Assembly: GCA_018806915.1 (NCBI GenBank)
Contig: JAGKQI010000094.1
Coordinates: forward strand, 1,116,001 to 1,180,000
Origin: Phytophthora colocasiae
Lineage: Eukaryota > Oomycota > Peronosporomycetes > Peronosporales > Peronosporaceae
DNA length: 64,000 nt
Reading direction: 5' to 3'
Shown here: positions 10,401 to 18,935 of the stretch, piece after piece
How positions within the stretch are numbered: position 1 is the first letter of the stretch
Layout: the number at the start of each line of letters is the position of its first letter
Translations under genes and position numbers: made by a program
Notes under the pieces: model-generated
Database searches by the model: none
Seen by the model: only the letters and a program-made list of their open reading frames with translations
What the model was told of the DNA's origin: nothing

Positions 10401-12462
10401 GGACTGCACCACGCGTAAAGTTGTGCTCTACTGTTTCACGAAAGAATCCAGAATCCAAATTCTCCTTCTCATTGTGTTCTGCCTGCAACAGTTGAAGATT
10501 CTGGCCTGGTATATCTTCTTCTTGGGAGGTGTAAGGCGAAATACGCAGAAACCGCAGATAGCCGAACAATTCACTCACATGTGATGAAAAGGGCGTTCCC
10601 GTCACAACCCACCGATTCTCAACGCTGAGTCTTGATAAAGTCAATGCTGCTTGCAGACGGGTGTTCTCCACTCCTACCTGGGCTTCGTCCATACACACGC
10701 GCCAAAACTTTAACGCTACGAGAGGAGAGCCCACAAAAGCGTAACGCTTGATCTGGGACCGCGTGCTGGATCGCCGGTCTCCACCTTCAGACGTTGGCAC
10801 ATGGCGGAGGTCCGCACCCAACGCTTCATACGTCGTTAACACAATATCGTAGCGGGCAAGGACAAGGCCAGGAGATGCTAGCACTTGCCATTCAGCACTA
10901 GGACCAACAGCCTCCAACCGAGTCCTTAACGCACGTACACCTGGATAACGCGTCACAGATAGAGCACCCGTGTTTGTATGGCGAGTAATCTCGTGCTCCC
11001 ACTGAGCATGAATAGGCTCTGGTGATACAATAAGTGTTGTTCGACTCGCAAAGCTTGGTCTTTCATGACTTTGGCAGTGATAACACATGAATCCACCACT
11101 TGACCACGCGGAAGCTGCTGTAACTTCATCTTTCTCCGACACTTCAAAGCCCCATACACCAGTCGTACCGGTGGTTGCGTCTAAGTCAACGTCGCCTCCA
11201 TACCCCGTGCACAAACAATGGTGCCACGTACCACAGAATTCACACTGTACAAGTCCCATTGGATGGTCTACCGATGATCCACAGATACACGCCACTACGT
11301 CGTCGTCGTCATCGTTAGGAGGTCGAGTGGAGTGTGTAGACAGCAGTTTAGGTCTTAACGAGGAACTTCGGTGGCTCAGAATGAGTGCAATCACTTCAAC
11401 AGTCTTACCAAGACCCATTTCATCGGCCAGAATCCCACCTTGTACAGATGAAAGATCCATTCCAGCAGATCGGAGCTGCATCGACGAGGCAGTGTAGAAT
11501 ACCGCACAGTAGGGATCATATGCCCGCAAGTTATTTCCTTCTGCTTCTGCAAAGGTGACACACAACGGCAATGAATAGGCATTTCCACCAGACGACTTTT
11601 CCCTCGACTGCATCCACGATACCGCAGCTTTCTGATACTGCCGCAATGTCGGTAGAAGATCTCGTGAAGTCTCACTGTCCCCAATGTCGCGACTTAATTG
11701 TCGAGCTGCATCGATTCTTGCGTAGATTTCAGGCATAGGAAACGTCTCATTCTCAAACTGTGCACACACAGCTGTGTTATCCCCCACAAAGCGATTATAG
11801 AGCACCTCAATCTCGCTCCAGTACCGAAACCTGCACGTTACGCCGACTTTGCTCTGCGAATCATGCATCCGTTTCAGCAACCAGATCATCACGTGGTGCA
11901 TTGCTCGCACCGGAAACGCGCGGGGAGCAGCTAGTCCCAGTGACAGACCGCGAGAGGTGCAGTCCTTCATGTATTTCCGCCACGCCACCTCAACTTCAAA
12001 GGTGATGCTCCATTCATCTCTATCGGACTGTCTTTTGGCCTTTATTTGAAGCCTCAACAGCTCTCGCTCAGCTAAAGTCGCGATATGTGCTCTCCAAGCC
12101 TCGTACGTGTCTGGGAAGAACTCTGCAAGTGACACATGAGAGTTTGCCCCTTCTTCTTCGTGCTCTTTGACGTTCAGTTTCACTTGATCATTCTCTAAAA
12201 GTGTGAGATCGATTTGCAGTTGGAGAGAACCATGGACTTTGCATAGGACCGTTAACGAGAGTTCGAGTGCGGAATCCACAGCGAATTCCAGTCTTAGCGC
12301 GTCCTCCTCGCCCCAATTGACGGGGTTCGAGAGGGAAAGAGGACTAGTTCGTTGCCGCTGAAATATTGGACGGCGTTTGCCTTGCCTCGGACGCTTAGGA
12401 ACGTCGCTACACGAGGCAGGAGGCAGCGATCGCTTTGAGGGTGTTGACTTGCGGCGAGGCAT
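7429..12462 (-). CDS. SHPRH: SHPRH-like SNF2 helicase / RING E3 ubiquitin ligase
   Basis: Intronless, 1,677 residues, close to the length of animal SHPRH (about 1,680). Domains in order: basic N-terminus; SNF2 N-lobe with GGILADEMGLGKT (Walker lysine at 353); a PHD finger inserted in the helicase domain (about 390-463, CICGS, CEFCGTWHHCLC, CYHC); the DEAQ box (about 592); WVVTGTPF (motif III); a long helical insertion with coiled-coil character; a RING finger (about 1326-1370, CAVCLQEF, CAHVFCTNC, CPTC); and the helicase C-lobe (about 1430-1540, CLLFSQW and QAVNRVHRLGQTQR). A PHD finger and a RING finger inside a split SNF2 domain are diagnostic of SHPRH. In animals and in Rad5 relatives this family polyubiquitinates PCNA during DNA-damage tolerance and acts on chromatin. 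The linker-histone-like domain of animal SHPRH was not recognised. The start is the first ATG, 46 bp from a Tc1 element. Confidence 0.92.
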   Translation of the reverse strand: MPRRKSTPSKRSLPPASCSDVPKRPRQGKRRPIFQRQRTSPLSLSNPVNWGEEDALRLEFAVDSALELSLTVLCKVHGSLQLQIDLTLLENDQVKLNVKEHEEEGANSHVSLAEFFPDTYEAWRAHIATLAERELLRLQIKAKRQSDRDEWSITFEVEVAWRKYMKDCTSRGLSLGLAAPRAFPVRAMHHVMIWLLKRMHDSQSKVGVTCRFRYWSEIEVLYNRFVGDNTAVCAQFENETFPMPEIYARIDAARQLSRDIGDSETSRDLLPTLRQYQKAAVSWMQSREKSSGGNAYSLPLCVTFAEAEGNNLRAYDPYCAVFYTASSMQLRSAGMDLSSVQGGILADEMGLGKTVEVIALILSHRSSSLRPKLLSTHSTRPPNDDDDDVVACICGSSVDHPMGLVQCEFCGTWHHCLCTGYGGDVDLDATTGTTGVWGFEVSEKDEVTAASAWSSGGFMCYHCQSHERPSFASRTTLIVSPEPIHAQWEHEITRHTNTGALSVTRYPGVRALRTRLEAVGPSAEWQVLASPGLVLARYDIVLTTYEALGADLRHVPTSEGGDRRSSTRSQIKRYAFVGSPLVALKFWRVCMDEAQVGVENTRLQAALTLSRLSVENRWVVTGTPFSSHVSELFGYLRFLRISPYTSQEEDIPGQNLQLLQAEHNEKENLDSGFFRETVEHNFTRGAVRRVLDLLLWNGQEGEVDAVSGGGILWRTGKKHVLDQLGLPPQISEIVWCHFAAVERHFYDQQEKRIVSLIQQRQQISSEVIDRDDRLWQDLLLLRQLCCHPQVGGARQAWGASGAATNGKVMTMDVFLQELVNKATRECEEAQRQLIGAQNGLAGLLVLNGDLSGAALKYIAVMSLIRTNWLQFRADLLPRLHILQNLVKCVQQLYSLPANEYGSKEDDGLMVDAKKTCVLPDIPVLQRRISATGLQPGSEDLSDEIRTAISREYAVLGQCAQQVRQYYLLQTEMKHTQALTNFQKAFQVIDKAQQHTARPRAEMLCTSGNWWSDALSIIEENEKHDDPQLVARVQARLSGFDTRWGGTFSSQLISSRSLRLLLVQELEALAKRRRKLFDHLTSLSNGTPTNADVELSGNCKKCRDGGTGPVCTHCQLYKELDAYRRHFLGIDKTSASKARIVDLFDDDDMEDGDTAETANTSNGMLAVSLFVEIFKEISGCARTALRSQRNDRGVAADIQSAMQMETEFWGKLHQEWQAAKKLFHTQHQRLGALDELAMACSQLRLRQPDEPSARTKAEQISTLEPEEMPVRTAVLEADRVAADLKLRDQMAQLRYLVQLQREAGVHEEEESKSNSSSQPEHPLCAVCLQEFNQRRAVLPCAHVFCTNCVSTLAGHQVVQHSRRNVRCPTCRRVCPADSVTIVVEREMQVEVVSEVPNRPSFRNGGSLGSKLDALLARVDFLRQENPSVKCLLFSQWTQMLEMAVHALPRLGVRCFLYGTKRQLPKLLTQFQTCPSACVLALPFKVGANGLNIVEATEVLLIEPLLTPSIEAQAVNRVHRLGQTQRTRVHRFIVQDSVEERIFRFGHTLQVNNAGVEQATNEEDGDEGLRRLGVAPGRKEQEKLTMQGLRGLLSGNVDDPEITRAFWEKLVVLNGKTVNRTAAYEFLQRRFSTQSREEGQNQHIDNQSTQTKLYGRSMEQVVAEELLHLPFPAGVSSGD

Positions 12463-12508
12463 TTTTGAAGTGTCGACAGGGTCAACTTAAATCAATACTA
12501 CAGTAGTA

Positions 12509-12710
12509 CAGTGCACGCCGGAATTATAAACGCACCAGAAAATTGACTTTCCTGAAAACCATCTTCAGTGTTTCCAGCCGAACCAACCCTTACAGACTAC
12601 TGGACGACAATAGAAAACGTATGCAAAACGGAGAAATGGAAAAGCTGGTGTCGTTCAAGAGCAATCGGCAAAAATCATGTTTTGGCTCGGGTCAAAAGTA
12701 TAAACGCACT
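12509..12710 (+). repeat. Left long terminal inverted repeat of the Tc1 element
   Basis: 202 bp, inverted copy at 13877-14078, two mismatches (G/A in the CCAGCC(G/A)AACC stretch and T/A in GGCAAAAA(T/A)CATG). It contains a spurious open frame caused only by lack of stops. Confidence 0.9.
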
Positions 12711-12841
12711 GGTCAGTTTTTTATTACGGGCGGTAATAAACGAAATATAAGCGGTCTTATTGGTAATAAATGAAACAGATAAATAGCGGTTTGAAAAACG
12801 TTTCAGATACCACCACTTGTTTTTTTGGGGAGGTGACAACT

Positions 12842-13852
12842 ATGCCTCGCGGCAAGCAGTTGCTTAAGCCAGGAAGAATGCATGAAGATAAACAAGCTGC
12901 TAAGAGAGGGAAAAAGCAACAGAGCAGTGGCAAATGAGATTGGACGCAGTGAGACGGCTATAAGGAACTACTTAAAGCGCGGCAATGCTTCATTAGTGAC
13001 CAAGAGAACCAGGAGAAGGCCAAAATTGAATGACCGAGAGTCGAGGCGTGTTGTTTGGCTGGCTGTAGCGCGAAATCTATCAGCTTCCCACATATCTGGT
13101 CATTTGCCATGCCGTCCTAGTAAGTCTACCGTGCTACGTGTGCTGCGTAAACACCGCTACATCACATTTGCTAAACGCAAACTCACTCCAACCATCAAGC
13201 CTCACCACAAGAAGGCTCGAGTGGCTTTTGCGGAACGTTACCGTGGCAAACGCGTATTCTGGCGGCGCGTGGTGTTCACAGACGAAAAGAAGTTCAATTT
13301 GGATGGCCCTGATGGGTTCCGTTACTACTGGCATGACATGCGAGCCGAGCCGAAATACATGTCGAAGCGGGTGAACGGTGGGGAAGCGTCATGATTTGGG
13401 CAGGGGTGAACTGGTACGGCAACACGAGATCGTCTTTTTAAAGGGCAAGCAAGGTGCTAGCAACTACACTGAAACTCTTCGCAGCAGCTTGCTACCTTAC
13501 ATGAGAGAACTTAAGTCGAATATTGGCGATTTGGACCCAATATTTCAGCACGATAACGCGTCCATTCACTAGGCAAGACTCACGAAGGACTTCCTCGCGG
13601 TAAATAACATTACTACGCTACCATGGCCGGCGAAGAGCCTGATCTCAACATCATAGAGAACGTTTGGGGACTTCTGGCTCGCATAAAGTATATGCAAACG
13701 GTCGCCAATTTGAGAGGGCCGCCGATTTGATCAAACAGATCAAGTTAGAGTGGTCTCGAATTGATCCAACGTACATTAAAAAGTTAGTTAGGAGTGTTCC
13801 TAAGCGACTGGAAGCGACACGGTTGCTGAAAGGCTCGAAGACTCCCTACTAG
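12842..13852 (+). pseudogene. Tc1-like DD34E transposase, multiply frameshifted
   Basis: The natural start is probably ATG 12842 (MPRGKQLLKPGR), with a frameshift before REGKSNRAVANEIGRSETAI, a paired HTH DNA-binding segment at about 12905-12965. The catalytic domain shows VFTDEKKFNLDG (first aspartate, about 13275-13310), a loss of one G near 13383, another shift near 13425, FQHDNASIH followed by TAG at 13570-13572 (second aspartate), a shift near 13640, and PDLNIIENVWG (third residue, glutamate). Allowing for the shifts, 34 residues lie between the second and third catalytic residues, typical of Tc1 transposases. A final shift near 13715 leads to the C-terminal tail ending at 13850-13852. 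It cannot make a functional protein. Confidence 0.85.
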
Positions 13853-13876
13853 AGCCCAACCAATTTTGGCAAGTAG

Positions 13877-14078
13877 AGTGCGTTTATACTTTTGACCCGA
13901 GCCAAAACATGTTTTTTGCCGATTGCTCTTGAACGACACCAGCTTTTCCATTTCTCCGTTTTGCATACGTTTTCTATTGTCGTCCAGTAGTCTGTAAGGG
14001 TTGGTTTGGCTGGAAACACTGAAGATGGTTTTCAGGAAAGTCAATTTTCTGGTGCGTTTATAATTCCGGCGTGCACTG
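13877..14078 (-). repeat. Right long terminal inverted repeat of the Tc1 element
   Basis: Inverted copy of 12509-12710, followed by TA at 14079-14080 and by 58 bp that end at the stop codon of the neighbouring membrane-protein gene. Confidence 0.9.
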
Positions 14079-14138
14079 TATATTCTAGCGTTCTAAATAC
14101 ATGTACCGATTTAAGTTAATGTTAGTAGTATTCAAGGA

Positions 14139-17075
14139 TCAGTCTGTCATGGAAACTTGTAGTAATGGCTGCAGCGAATTCTCCAGATTGTCCATTTGCT
14201 GCTCTAAGGAGTCGAGTTGAGCTGCAGTTTTGGCTTGTCTTGACACCATCCAGATCTCCACCTCGCGCGAATAGAAGGCGGATAATCCACTCTTCTGAAG
14301 AACAAGAGATGCGTTAGCGGACTGCATCGGCTTACGTTTGCGGCATAGCTTAAATTGTTGTACAGCATTCACCAATCTTCGATCTGGCTTCCGTACGTTC
14401 TGCTGCTTCGAGCCGCTAACCTTGGCTCGGTGACACTGCCACAGTGACTGGATGAGCTGTGCACCATATATACGTAAGGAGCGTTCCCATTTCAGCTTTT
14501 CCATTGCGGATAACACTGCATGCTCTCTCTTTGTTCCTGTGAGAGAATCAAGAAACTCGGAAGTCATGAGAGACATAAAGGTCAAACCACCAACAACCGC
14601 TCCAAGGACGATAGCAATGCGACCACCAAGCGTGATCGAATAGGCATCACCATACCCCACCCCAGTCATCGTGACGAGGGTGAGCCAAAGAGCGTGACCC
14701 TCACCATCCAGCTTGGACGGAAATGGCCGCTCAAAGATTGACACTGCAGCAGCTGTGCTCACCCAAAGCGTTGTAAACAGAGTGAGAAGAACCTTGGACG
14801 GTCTCAATGCGAATGATATCCGGAAACTCCACCATAACGAATCTACTGACACTTCTTTTCCAGAGAAAATAGCTGGTCTTGCAGTTGCTTTATCTGCGAC
14901 CAATTGTTTCGAGAGTTGGTTTCGAATGACACGTGCAAACCAATAGAGACGCAGCAACACGACCATATTCACGATCTCCAGTGGGTATGAGTATTCGAGG
15001 TCACAGGACTGGTTACTGATTGTCATCGTTAAAGGCCTAGGACAGGCTGGAAGGACTTCCAAAGTGGCTTTCGGGAGCGAATATCGTTCTTCGTCAAAAT
15101 ATACGCTGCCGTGTATCAATGGAGGCAGGAACACGCCACAAAGCAGCAATTCAATGAGGAATGGCAGGAGTAGCAGCCGTGGCGACCTCCAGAGCAAGAA
15201 GCGACAATCTGGGGGAAGCTGATTCCGCAGCACCATTATCTCCAACTTCACGCAGTAGCGGTAGTGAACTTGATGAAGTAGAATCAACGTAATCAGTAAC
15301 AGCAATGCAGCATACGCTTCTCCTGGAGTTTGCAAAGGGAGATCGTGGTGATACTTAGCAGGCGAGCGCCAAATAGCTCGGAATTGCAGCCATACAGTAA
15401 GGACCGAGAATATTGCCAACCAAATACAAAAACTGTCGCTGCGAGCACGGAGCTTGTACAGGCTTCGCAACCGTTGCTGGGTGCGTAACTCTCGGTTGAC
15501 TGTAGCTGGCACAGATCTGCTAATCTTTGATAGAACCTTGGCGCGCCTCTCCTGTTCGCCAGACAGTCCAAGAAATACTGCAAAGCACATCTTGCATCGC
15601 TCTTTGGCTGAGAGCCATAGTAACCCGGTTGTTGCAAGCAGCAAAACAATACAAGCAGGCGCGCGGTCCCATTCTGACCACTGAAAATACCGACTCAGCG
15701 AGCCGGCTTGCAAAATTAACCGGCTTGTAGAATCGAGTTTGTTATTGAAGCTAGAATCACTCTCTGTGACGTTCAGGGGAAAAACTCGAAACGATGTTAC
15801 GTGTACGTGCTGTGCATACATTTCTGGTGAATAGTCAGCAATTTGGAGGAATTGACATATTTCGAGAGGCAAAAGTAGTGCCATCACAAGAAATCCCCCA
15901 ATCCATTTGCTTGATAACACCAGTTGAAATCGAAAAGGAAATCGAAGTTTGATGTGATCCACGTGCAATCCAAACATTCGCAAACCAAGTGGCGAGGTGA
16001 AACTGGGGAAATTCCAGTCCTGGAGAACCCAGAGGAGATCCAAAGCTATGAGCAGTGAGCTGAGCAGTGTGTTCCAAGAAGCGTTGCTCAACCACGACTC
16101 CAAGTCGTTCACACCATCTACATTCTCCAATTTCCAGCGTATCCATTCATTTTGAAGCATTGATATTGCGCCAAAGCAAACGCCACCGATAGCTACCCCA
16201 AGCATAGCAAACCAGCACCACAGAATACGCGCAGCCAGAAGTTTGGCATACACTCGACGTACAGGGCCCAACCAATTTCTAAACAGAACACGAGTATATT
16301 CGTGGTCCTGAAGTACCCAATCCAGCGTCACAAGCATCCTCAAACAGCTCAGTGAGAGCAAAGCAGTCGACAAAGCTTGCTGCAATTTATTTTGGGTCAG
16401 ATCAGTCCAAGTTTCGTTCATATCTTCCGGAAAGAGCCACTCCTCGAGATCAGAACCATGAGCAATCTTTCTGACTACCCACATCACTGTTGCCCACAGG
16501 AATGGAAATGTTGCAGCTATAAACGTCCAGGATCCTTTGGAAGACCCAACGATCCAAGCGTTTAATCGCACCGCTGGTGTATCACGCACGCCTCCAGACA
16601 CAAAAGTTTGCAGAGCTATCACATCCGTTCGATTTACTGTTCCAGATTGACTCATATCAGCTGTGATATCACTTGCAGAAGCTCTTGACAATCTTGAAAA
16701 TGTCTGAGTAGCGTGGCGGTAAGATGTTTTCCAGTTCCAGTGGTGCTGTACCAGTCTCGGGTATGCTACAATTCGTAGGAATACAATCAGCGATAAGTTC
16801 ATGACCAGTTGAAAGACGATCTTCTGCCACGTGAAGCCTGTAGTTGCAGCTTTCACTAGGTTTCCATACACTGGGAATCGTGGAGGAGATTGAAGCGAAG
16901 TCAACAACGGGGAAGTGACGGCCAAATAAAAGCTTAAGACTAGGTGCACAAAGCAGCACAACATACGCAACGCCGGGTGCCGTAGCGACGTAACCACCCA
17001 CGTAGACTTGAGATATACCTGATCGCTCGAGTCGGAGAGATCATCGCTCTGGGGACGAGCCTTCTGCAGCTCCAT
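14139..17075 (-). CDS. TMEM117-like domain fused to an SK-type K+ channel
   Basis: One uninterrupted 978-residue frame. Residues about 30-500 have about eight hydrophobic segments (near 37-57, 84-104, 183-201, 233-253, 284-306, 337-353, 391-411, 473-490). From memory of the family they carry TMEM117 landmarks: GSWTFI, LDWVLQDHEY, EWIRWKLEN, LDLLWVLQDWNFPSF and the FRFQLVLSSKWIGG stretch. Residues about 540-900 look like a small-conductance (SK/KCa2) potassium channel: six segments (549-566, 587-607, 633-653, S4-like 700-718 with VVLLRLYWFARVIRN, S5 761-780, S6 819-838) and the selectivity filter TMTGVGYGD (802-810). A basic region about 847-885 sits where SK channels bind calmodulin. Animal TMEM117 and SK are separate genes. 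It should be a plasma or internal membrane K+ channel; the role of the N-terminal half is unknown. The start is the only ATG before the first membrane segment. Confidence 0.8.
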   Translation of the reverse strand: MELQKARPQSDDLSDSSDQVYLKSTWVVTSLRHPALRMLCCFVHLVLSFYLAVTSPLLTSLQSPPRFPVYGNLVKAATTGFTWQKIVFQLVMNLSLIVFLRIVAYPRLVQHHWNWKTSYRHATQTFSRLSRASASDITADMSQSGTVNRTDVIALQTFVSGGVRDTPAVRLNAWIVGSSKGSWTFIAATFPFLWATVMWVVRKIAHGSDLEEWLFPEDMNETWTDLTQNKLQQALSTALLSLSCLRMLVTLDWVLQDHEYTRVLFRNWLGPVRRVYAKLLAARILWCWFAMLGVAIGGVCFGAISMLQNEWIRWKLENVDGVNDLESWLSNASWNTLLSSLLIALDLLWVLQDWNFPSFTSPLGLRMFGLHVDHIKLRFPFRFQLVLSSKWIGGFLVMALLLPLEICQFLQIADYSPEMYAQHVHVTSFRVFPLNVTESDSSFNNKLDSTSRLILQAGSLSRYFQWSEWDRAPACIVLLLATTGLLWLSAKERCKMCFAVFLGLSGEQERRAKVLSKISRSVPATVNRELRTQQRLRSLYKLRARSDSFCIWLAIFSVLTVWLQFRAIWRSPAKYHHDLPLQTPGEAYAALLLLITLILLHQVHYRYCVKLEIMVLRNQLPPDCRFLLWRSPRLLLLPFLIELLLCGVFLPPLIHGSVYFDEERYSLPKATLEVLPACPRPLTMTISNQSCDLEYSYPLEIVNMVVLLRLYWFARVIRNQLSKQLVADKATARPAIFSGKEVSVDSLWWSFRISFALRPSKVLLTLFTTLWVSTAAAVSIFERPFPSKLDGEGHALWLTLVTMTGVGYGDAYSITLGGRIAIVLGAVVGGLTFMSLMTSEFLDSLTGTKREHAVLSAMEKLKWERSLRIYGAQLIQSLWQCHRAKVSGSKQQNVRKPDRRLVNAVQQFKLCRKRKPMQSANASLVLQKSGLSAFYSREVEIWMVSRQAKTAAQLDSLEQQMDNLENSLQPLLQVSMTD

Positions 17076-17173
17076 CGATCAGAATATGATTTGTGCTTGC
17101 GCATTTTGTGGTAAAACACAAAACAAAATAAAAAAATCCCGATAAAACTTCAACTTAACATCCAAAGTTTTCT

Positions 17174-17830
17174 TTAAATGCACTGATCCTGGACGACACT
17201 CTTTGGCTCGCCGGATGTGGAACCCTGCGACCACGCGCACACGTCCACCTTCTTGCCCTTGATCTTGATGTTCTCGAGCGTGGCCTGGTCGCCCCAGTTC
17301 TTGTTGACCGTCACGATGCTCTTCTTGCCGTTCACGGCGTAAACGTTCTTGACCGTGACCTTGCGCGACTTGTTTCCGCACGTGCCACAGGAGCGGTAGA
17401 GCTTGCCAAAGTCCTGCGCGTAGAATCCCTCGATGGACACCGTGCCGAGACCGTTGTGTTGCACGACCTTGTCGTCGGCAGAGCGAGCGCCGCCACCGAT
17501 CACCTTGGACACACTGCTGGCTGAACCGCCTTTGATGCTGAGAGCGTCCTCGCACACGTCGTCCCACCACACGTTCTGGATCGTGCAACCACTTTGGTCG
17601 CAGTGCACACCCTCCATTTGGTCTTTGCCAATGATCACGTTCTTGAGTGTGGCGCCGGACTCCACAAGAAAGACAGCAGTCTTGGAACCACTCTCCTCCT
17701 GCCCGTTGCACTTGATGTCCTTGCGCTGGTAAGTCTTCATGCCACCGTCGAAGGTCTCGCCCTTCTTGACTGTGTACGGCTCCGAAAAGTAAACGTTGCC
17801 CTTGCTGGAGGGCCACGACCCAGTGGGCAT
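17174..17830 (-). CDS. Pectate lyase, polysaccharide lyase family 3
   Basis: The 218-residue frame matches PL3 from its mature N-terminus (GSWPSSKGNVYFSEPY, GETFDGGMKTYQR) to the end (VVQDQCI). Family landmarks: AVFLVESGATLKNVIIG, EGVHCDQSGCTIQNVWWDD, CEDALSIKGG and SADDKVVQHNGLG, with conserved acidic calcium ligands and the basic residue expected at the active site; paired cysteines suit an extracellular enzyme. PL3 enzymes cleave de-esterified pectin by beta-elimination with calcium and are expanded in plant-pathogenic oomycetes. As drawn, the start lacks a signal peptide. The same frame stays open upstream without ATG to a TGA near 17905, and a good signal-peptide segment lies in another frame at 17912-18013. 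The true gene probably starts at 18013 with an intron or a frameshift between. The 98-bp gap to the downstream channel gene is compact. Confidence 0.85.
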   Translation of the reverse strand: MPTGSWPSSKGNVYFSEPYTVKKGETFDGGMKTYQRKDIKCNGQEESGSKTAVFLVESGATLKNVIIGKDQMEGVHCDQSGCTIQNVWWDDVCEDALSIKGGSASSVSKVIGGGARSADDKVVQHNGLGTVSIEGFYAQDFGKLYRSCGTCGNKSRKVTVKNVYAVNGKKSIVTVNKNWGDQATLENIKIKGKKVDVCAWSQGSTSGEPKSVVQDQCI

Positions 17831-17911
17831 CGAGGCCAGAGCGCATGGATGCAGCCCGGATCGCTCTGCAAGTATTCGACCAGCACTGTCCAGTTCGTCT
17901 AAGTGCCGTCA

Positions 17912-18013
17912 CCCCCAACCAAGTAAGCGAGCAAGTAGAAGCCAAAGAAGCGGTGAAACGACCGAAGAGGTGGCAACAAGTGCGACAGCGATGGTGGAGA
18001 AGACGTTGACCAT
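17912..18013 (-). other. Probable signal-peptide exon of the pectate lyase
   Basis: ATG at 18013 encodes MVNVFSTIAVALVATSSVVS, a basic-free start followed by a hydrophobic core and small residues, as in secreted oomycete enzymes; the frame ends at TGA 17909-17911. It is in a different frame from the lyase body. The only junction I can build that restores frame uses a weak donor (g/gttggg) and the acceptor cttgcag, so a frameshift is as likely as an intron. Confidence 0.5.
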
Positions 18014-18148
18014 GGCTGATGCTGGGGTTGGTGAGGATCACGAAGTGGAGCTTGCTTGGTGCGAAGAGCGCGAATTGAATAGTGAGAAAACTCGGACAAC
18101 ACGCCGAGTCGACCGCAGTGGAGGTGCTAGACAAGCATACTGCAGCAC

Positions 18149-18170
18149 GGTGGTGTGGTGTGGTGTGGTG
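18149..18170 (+). repeat. Short (GGTGT)n microsatellite
   Basis: About four GGTGT units in the region upstream of the pectate lyase. Confidence 0.7.
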
Positions 18171-18599
18171 AATGCCTGACGGACAACTTGGCGATTGCCT
18201 GTTGTTGCAGAGGAACGGTTGAGCTCGAGATGCGCCATACTACTGCATTACGTGATGCGTTTAATCGTTTAATCATCCATCCAAGTGACGTTGCAACCGA
18301 TGCGAACTGCAAAACTACAGTAGGTACTGTACCTCGACTCAAATCCTGCTGTTTCAGTCTGTACTACTAGTACTCCGTGGGTTTTTCCAACCGGATTCCT
18401 ACCATCGTCAATGTGGCGTCTCCAAGATTTTTGGGCTCGATTTCGTAAGGAAATTAACACGACCTCCTTGCCTCCGCCTTTGTGGCGGATGCCCCTACAC
18501 ACTTGCCAAGAGATTTACCTTTGACGAATTTCGATTAAATGTTTTCTATTCGAGTAAAAACATACTCTTGCGTGAGCTGGTACAGTAGAAGCGCATGGC
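18171..18599. other. Intergenic stretch upstream of the pectate lyase
   Basis: No gene recognised. Short frames on both strands overlap each other and show no family motif. Confidence 0.5.
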
Positions 18600-18935
18600 A
18601 TGACTCACGGTACACTCTCTGTAGATGTGCACGGCACACCAGGCGCAATTCAACAGTCGAACTTCAACTACAAACAGCGAAAAGAACAGTCAAACGGACT
18701 TTTGCCAAAAGCTGGTACTATTCTACTAATGCAGACAAATTATGATCGCAACCTTCGTTACTGCAAGACGACTTTGAAGACTCCACAAGGTCTACACAAA
18801 CATTTAGTCCGCAAGAATCGCTGTGATAAGCGATCGGTGGCTGCTCGTGCTCAAGCACGCATTCTCGACCGGCGTCTCGCCAGCAAGGCGTACTACGTAC
18901 GCAAGAGAGATGGATTTTTTACTCTTCCAGCGTAT
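18600..18935 (+). pseudogene. Degenerate zinc-finger-like fragment cut by the LTR element
   Basis: The open frame contains KTPQGLHKHLVRKNRCDKR followed by an arginine/alanine-rich helix, resembling the second half of a C2H2-type finger (…TPQGLxxHL…C). The first cysteine pair appears lost (NLRYCKTT). The frame runs into the LTR retrotransposon inserted at 18936; after the element, host sequence resumes at 24354 and the frame soon stops. It may be a piece of an older transposon. Weak call. Confidence 0.25.
18931..18935. repeat. Target-site duplication, left copy
   Basis: CGTAT, repeated at 24349-24353 on the other side of the retrotransposon. Confidence 0.85.

Larger units (their letters stand above)
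12509..14078 (+). mobile_element. Tc1/mariner element with 202-bp inverted repeats
   Basis: The ends, CAGTGCACGCCGG..., are inverted repeats of 202 bp (12509-12710 and 13877-14078) that differ at only two positions by my reading. A TA target duplication flanks both sides (12507-12508, 14079-14080). The 1,570-bp element carries a disrupted DD34E transposase on the + strand. It sits between the 3' end of the TMEM117/SK gene and the start of the SHPRH-like gene; without it that gap would be about 104 bp. Confidence 0.92.

Noticed and set aside
12543..14044. Mirror-image open frames at both ends of the Tc1 element
   Set aside because: Both lie largely in the 202-bp inverted repeats and are the same sequence read in opposite directions.
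14139..17075. Two tandem six-segment channels, as in two-domain channels
   Set aside because: The first half has no pore signature and instead shows the QDWNFP-type motif of TMEM117.
17079..18134. 351-codon minus-strand frame overlapping the pectate lyase
   Set aside because: It is an alternative frame of the lyase gene with Arg/Gln-rich composition and no family match; the PL3 frame is clearly coding.
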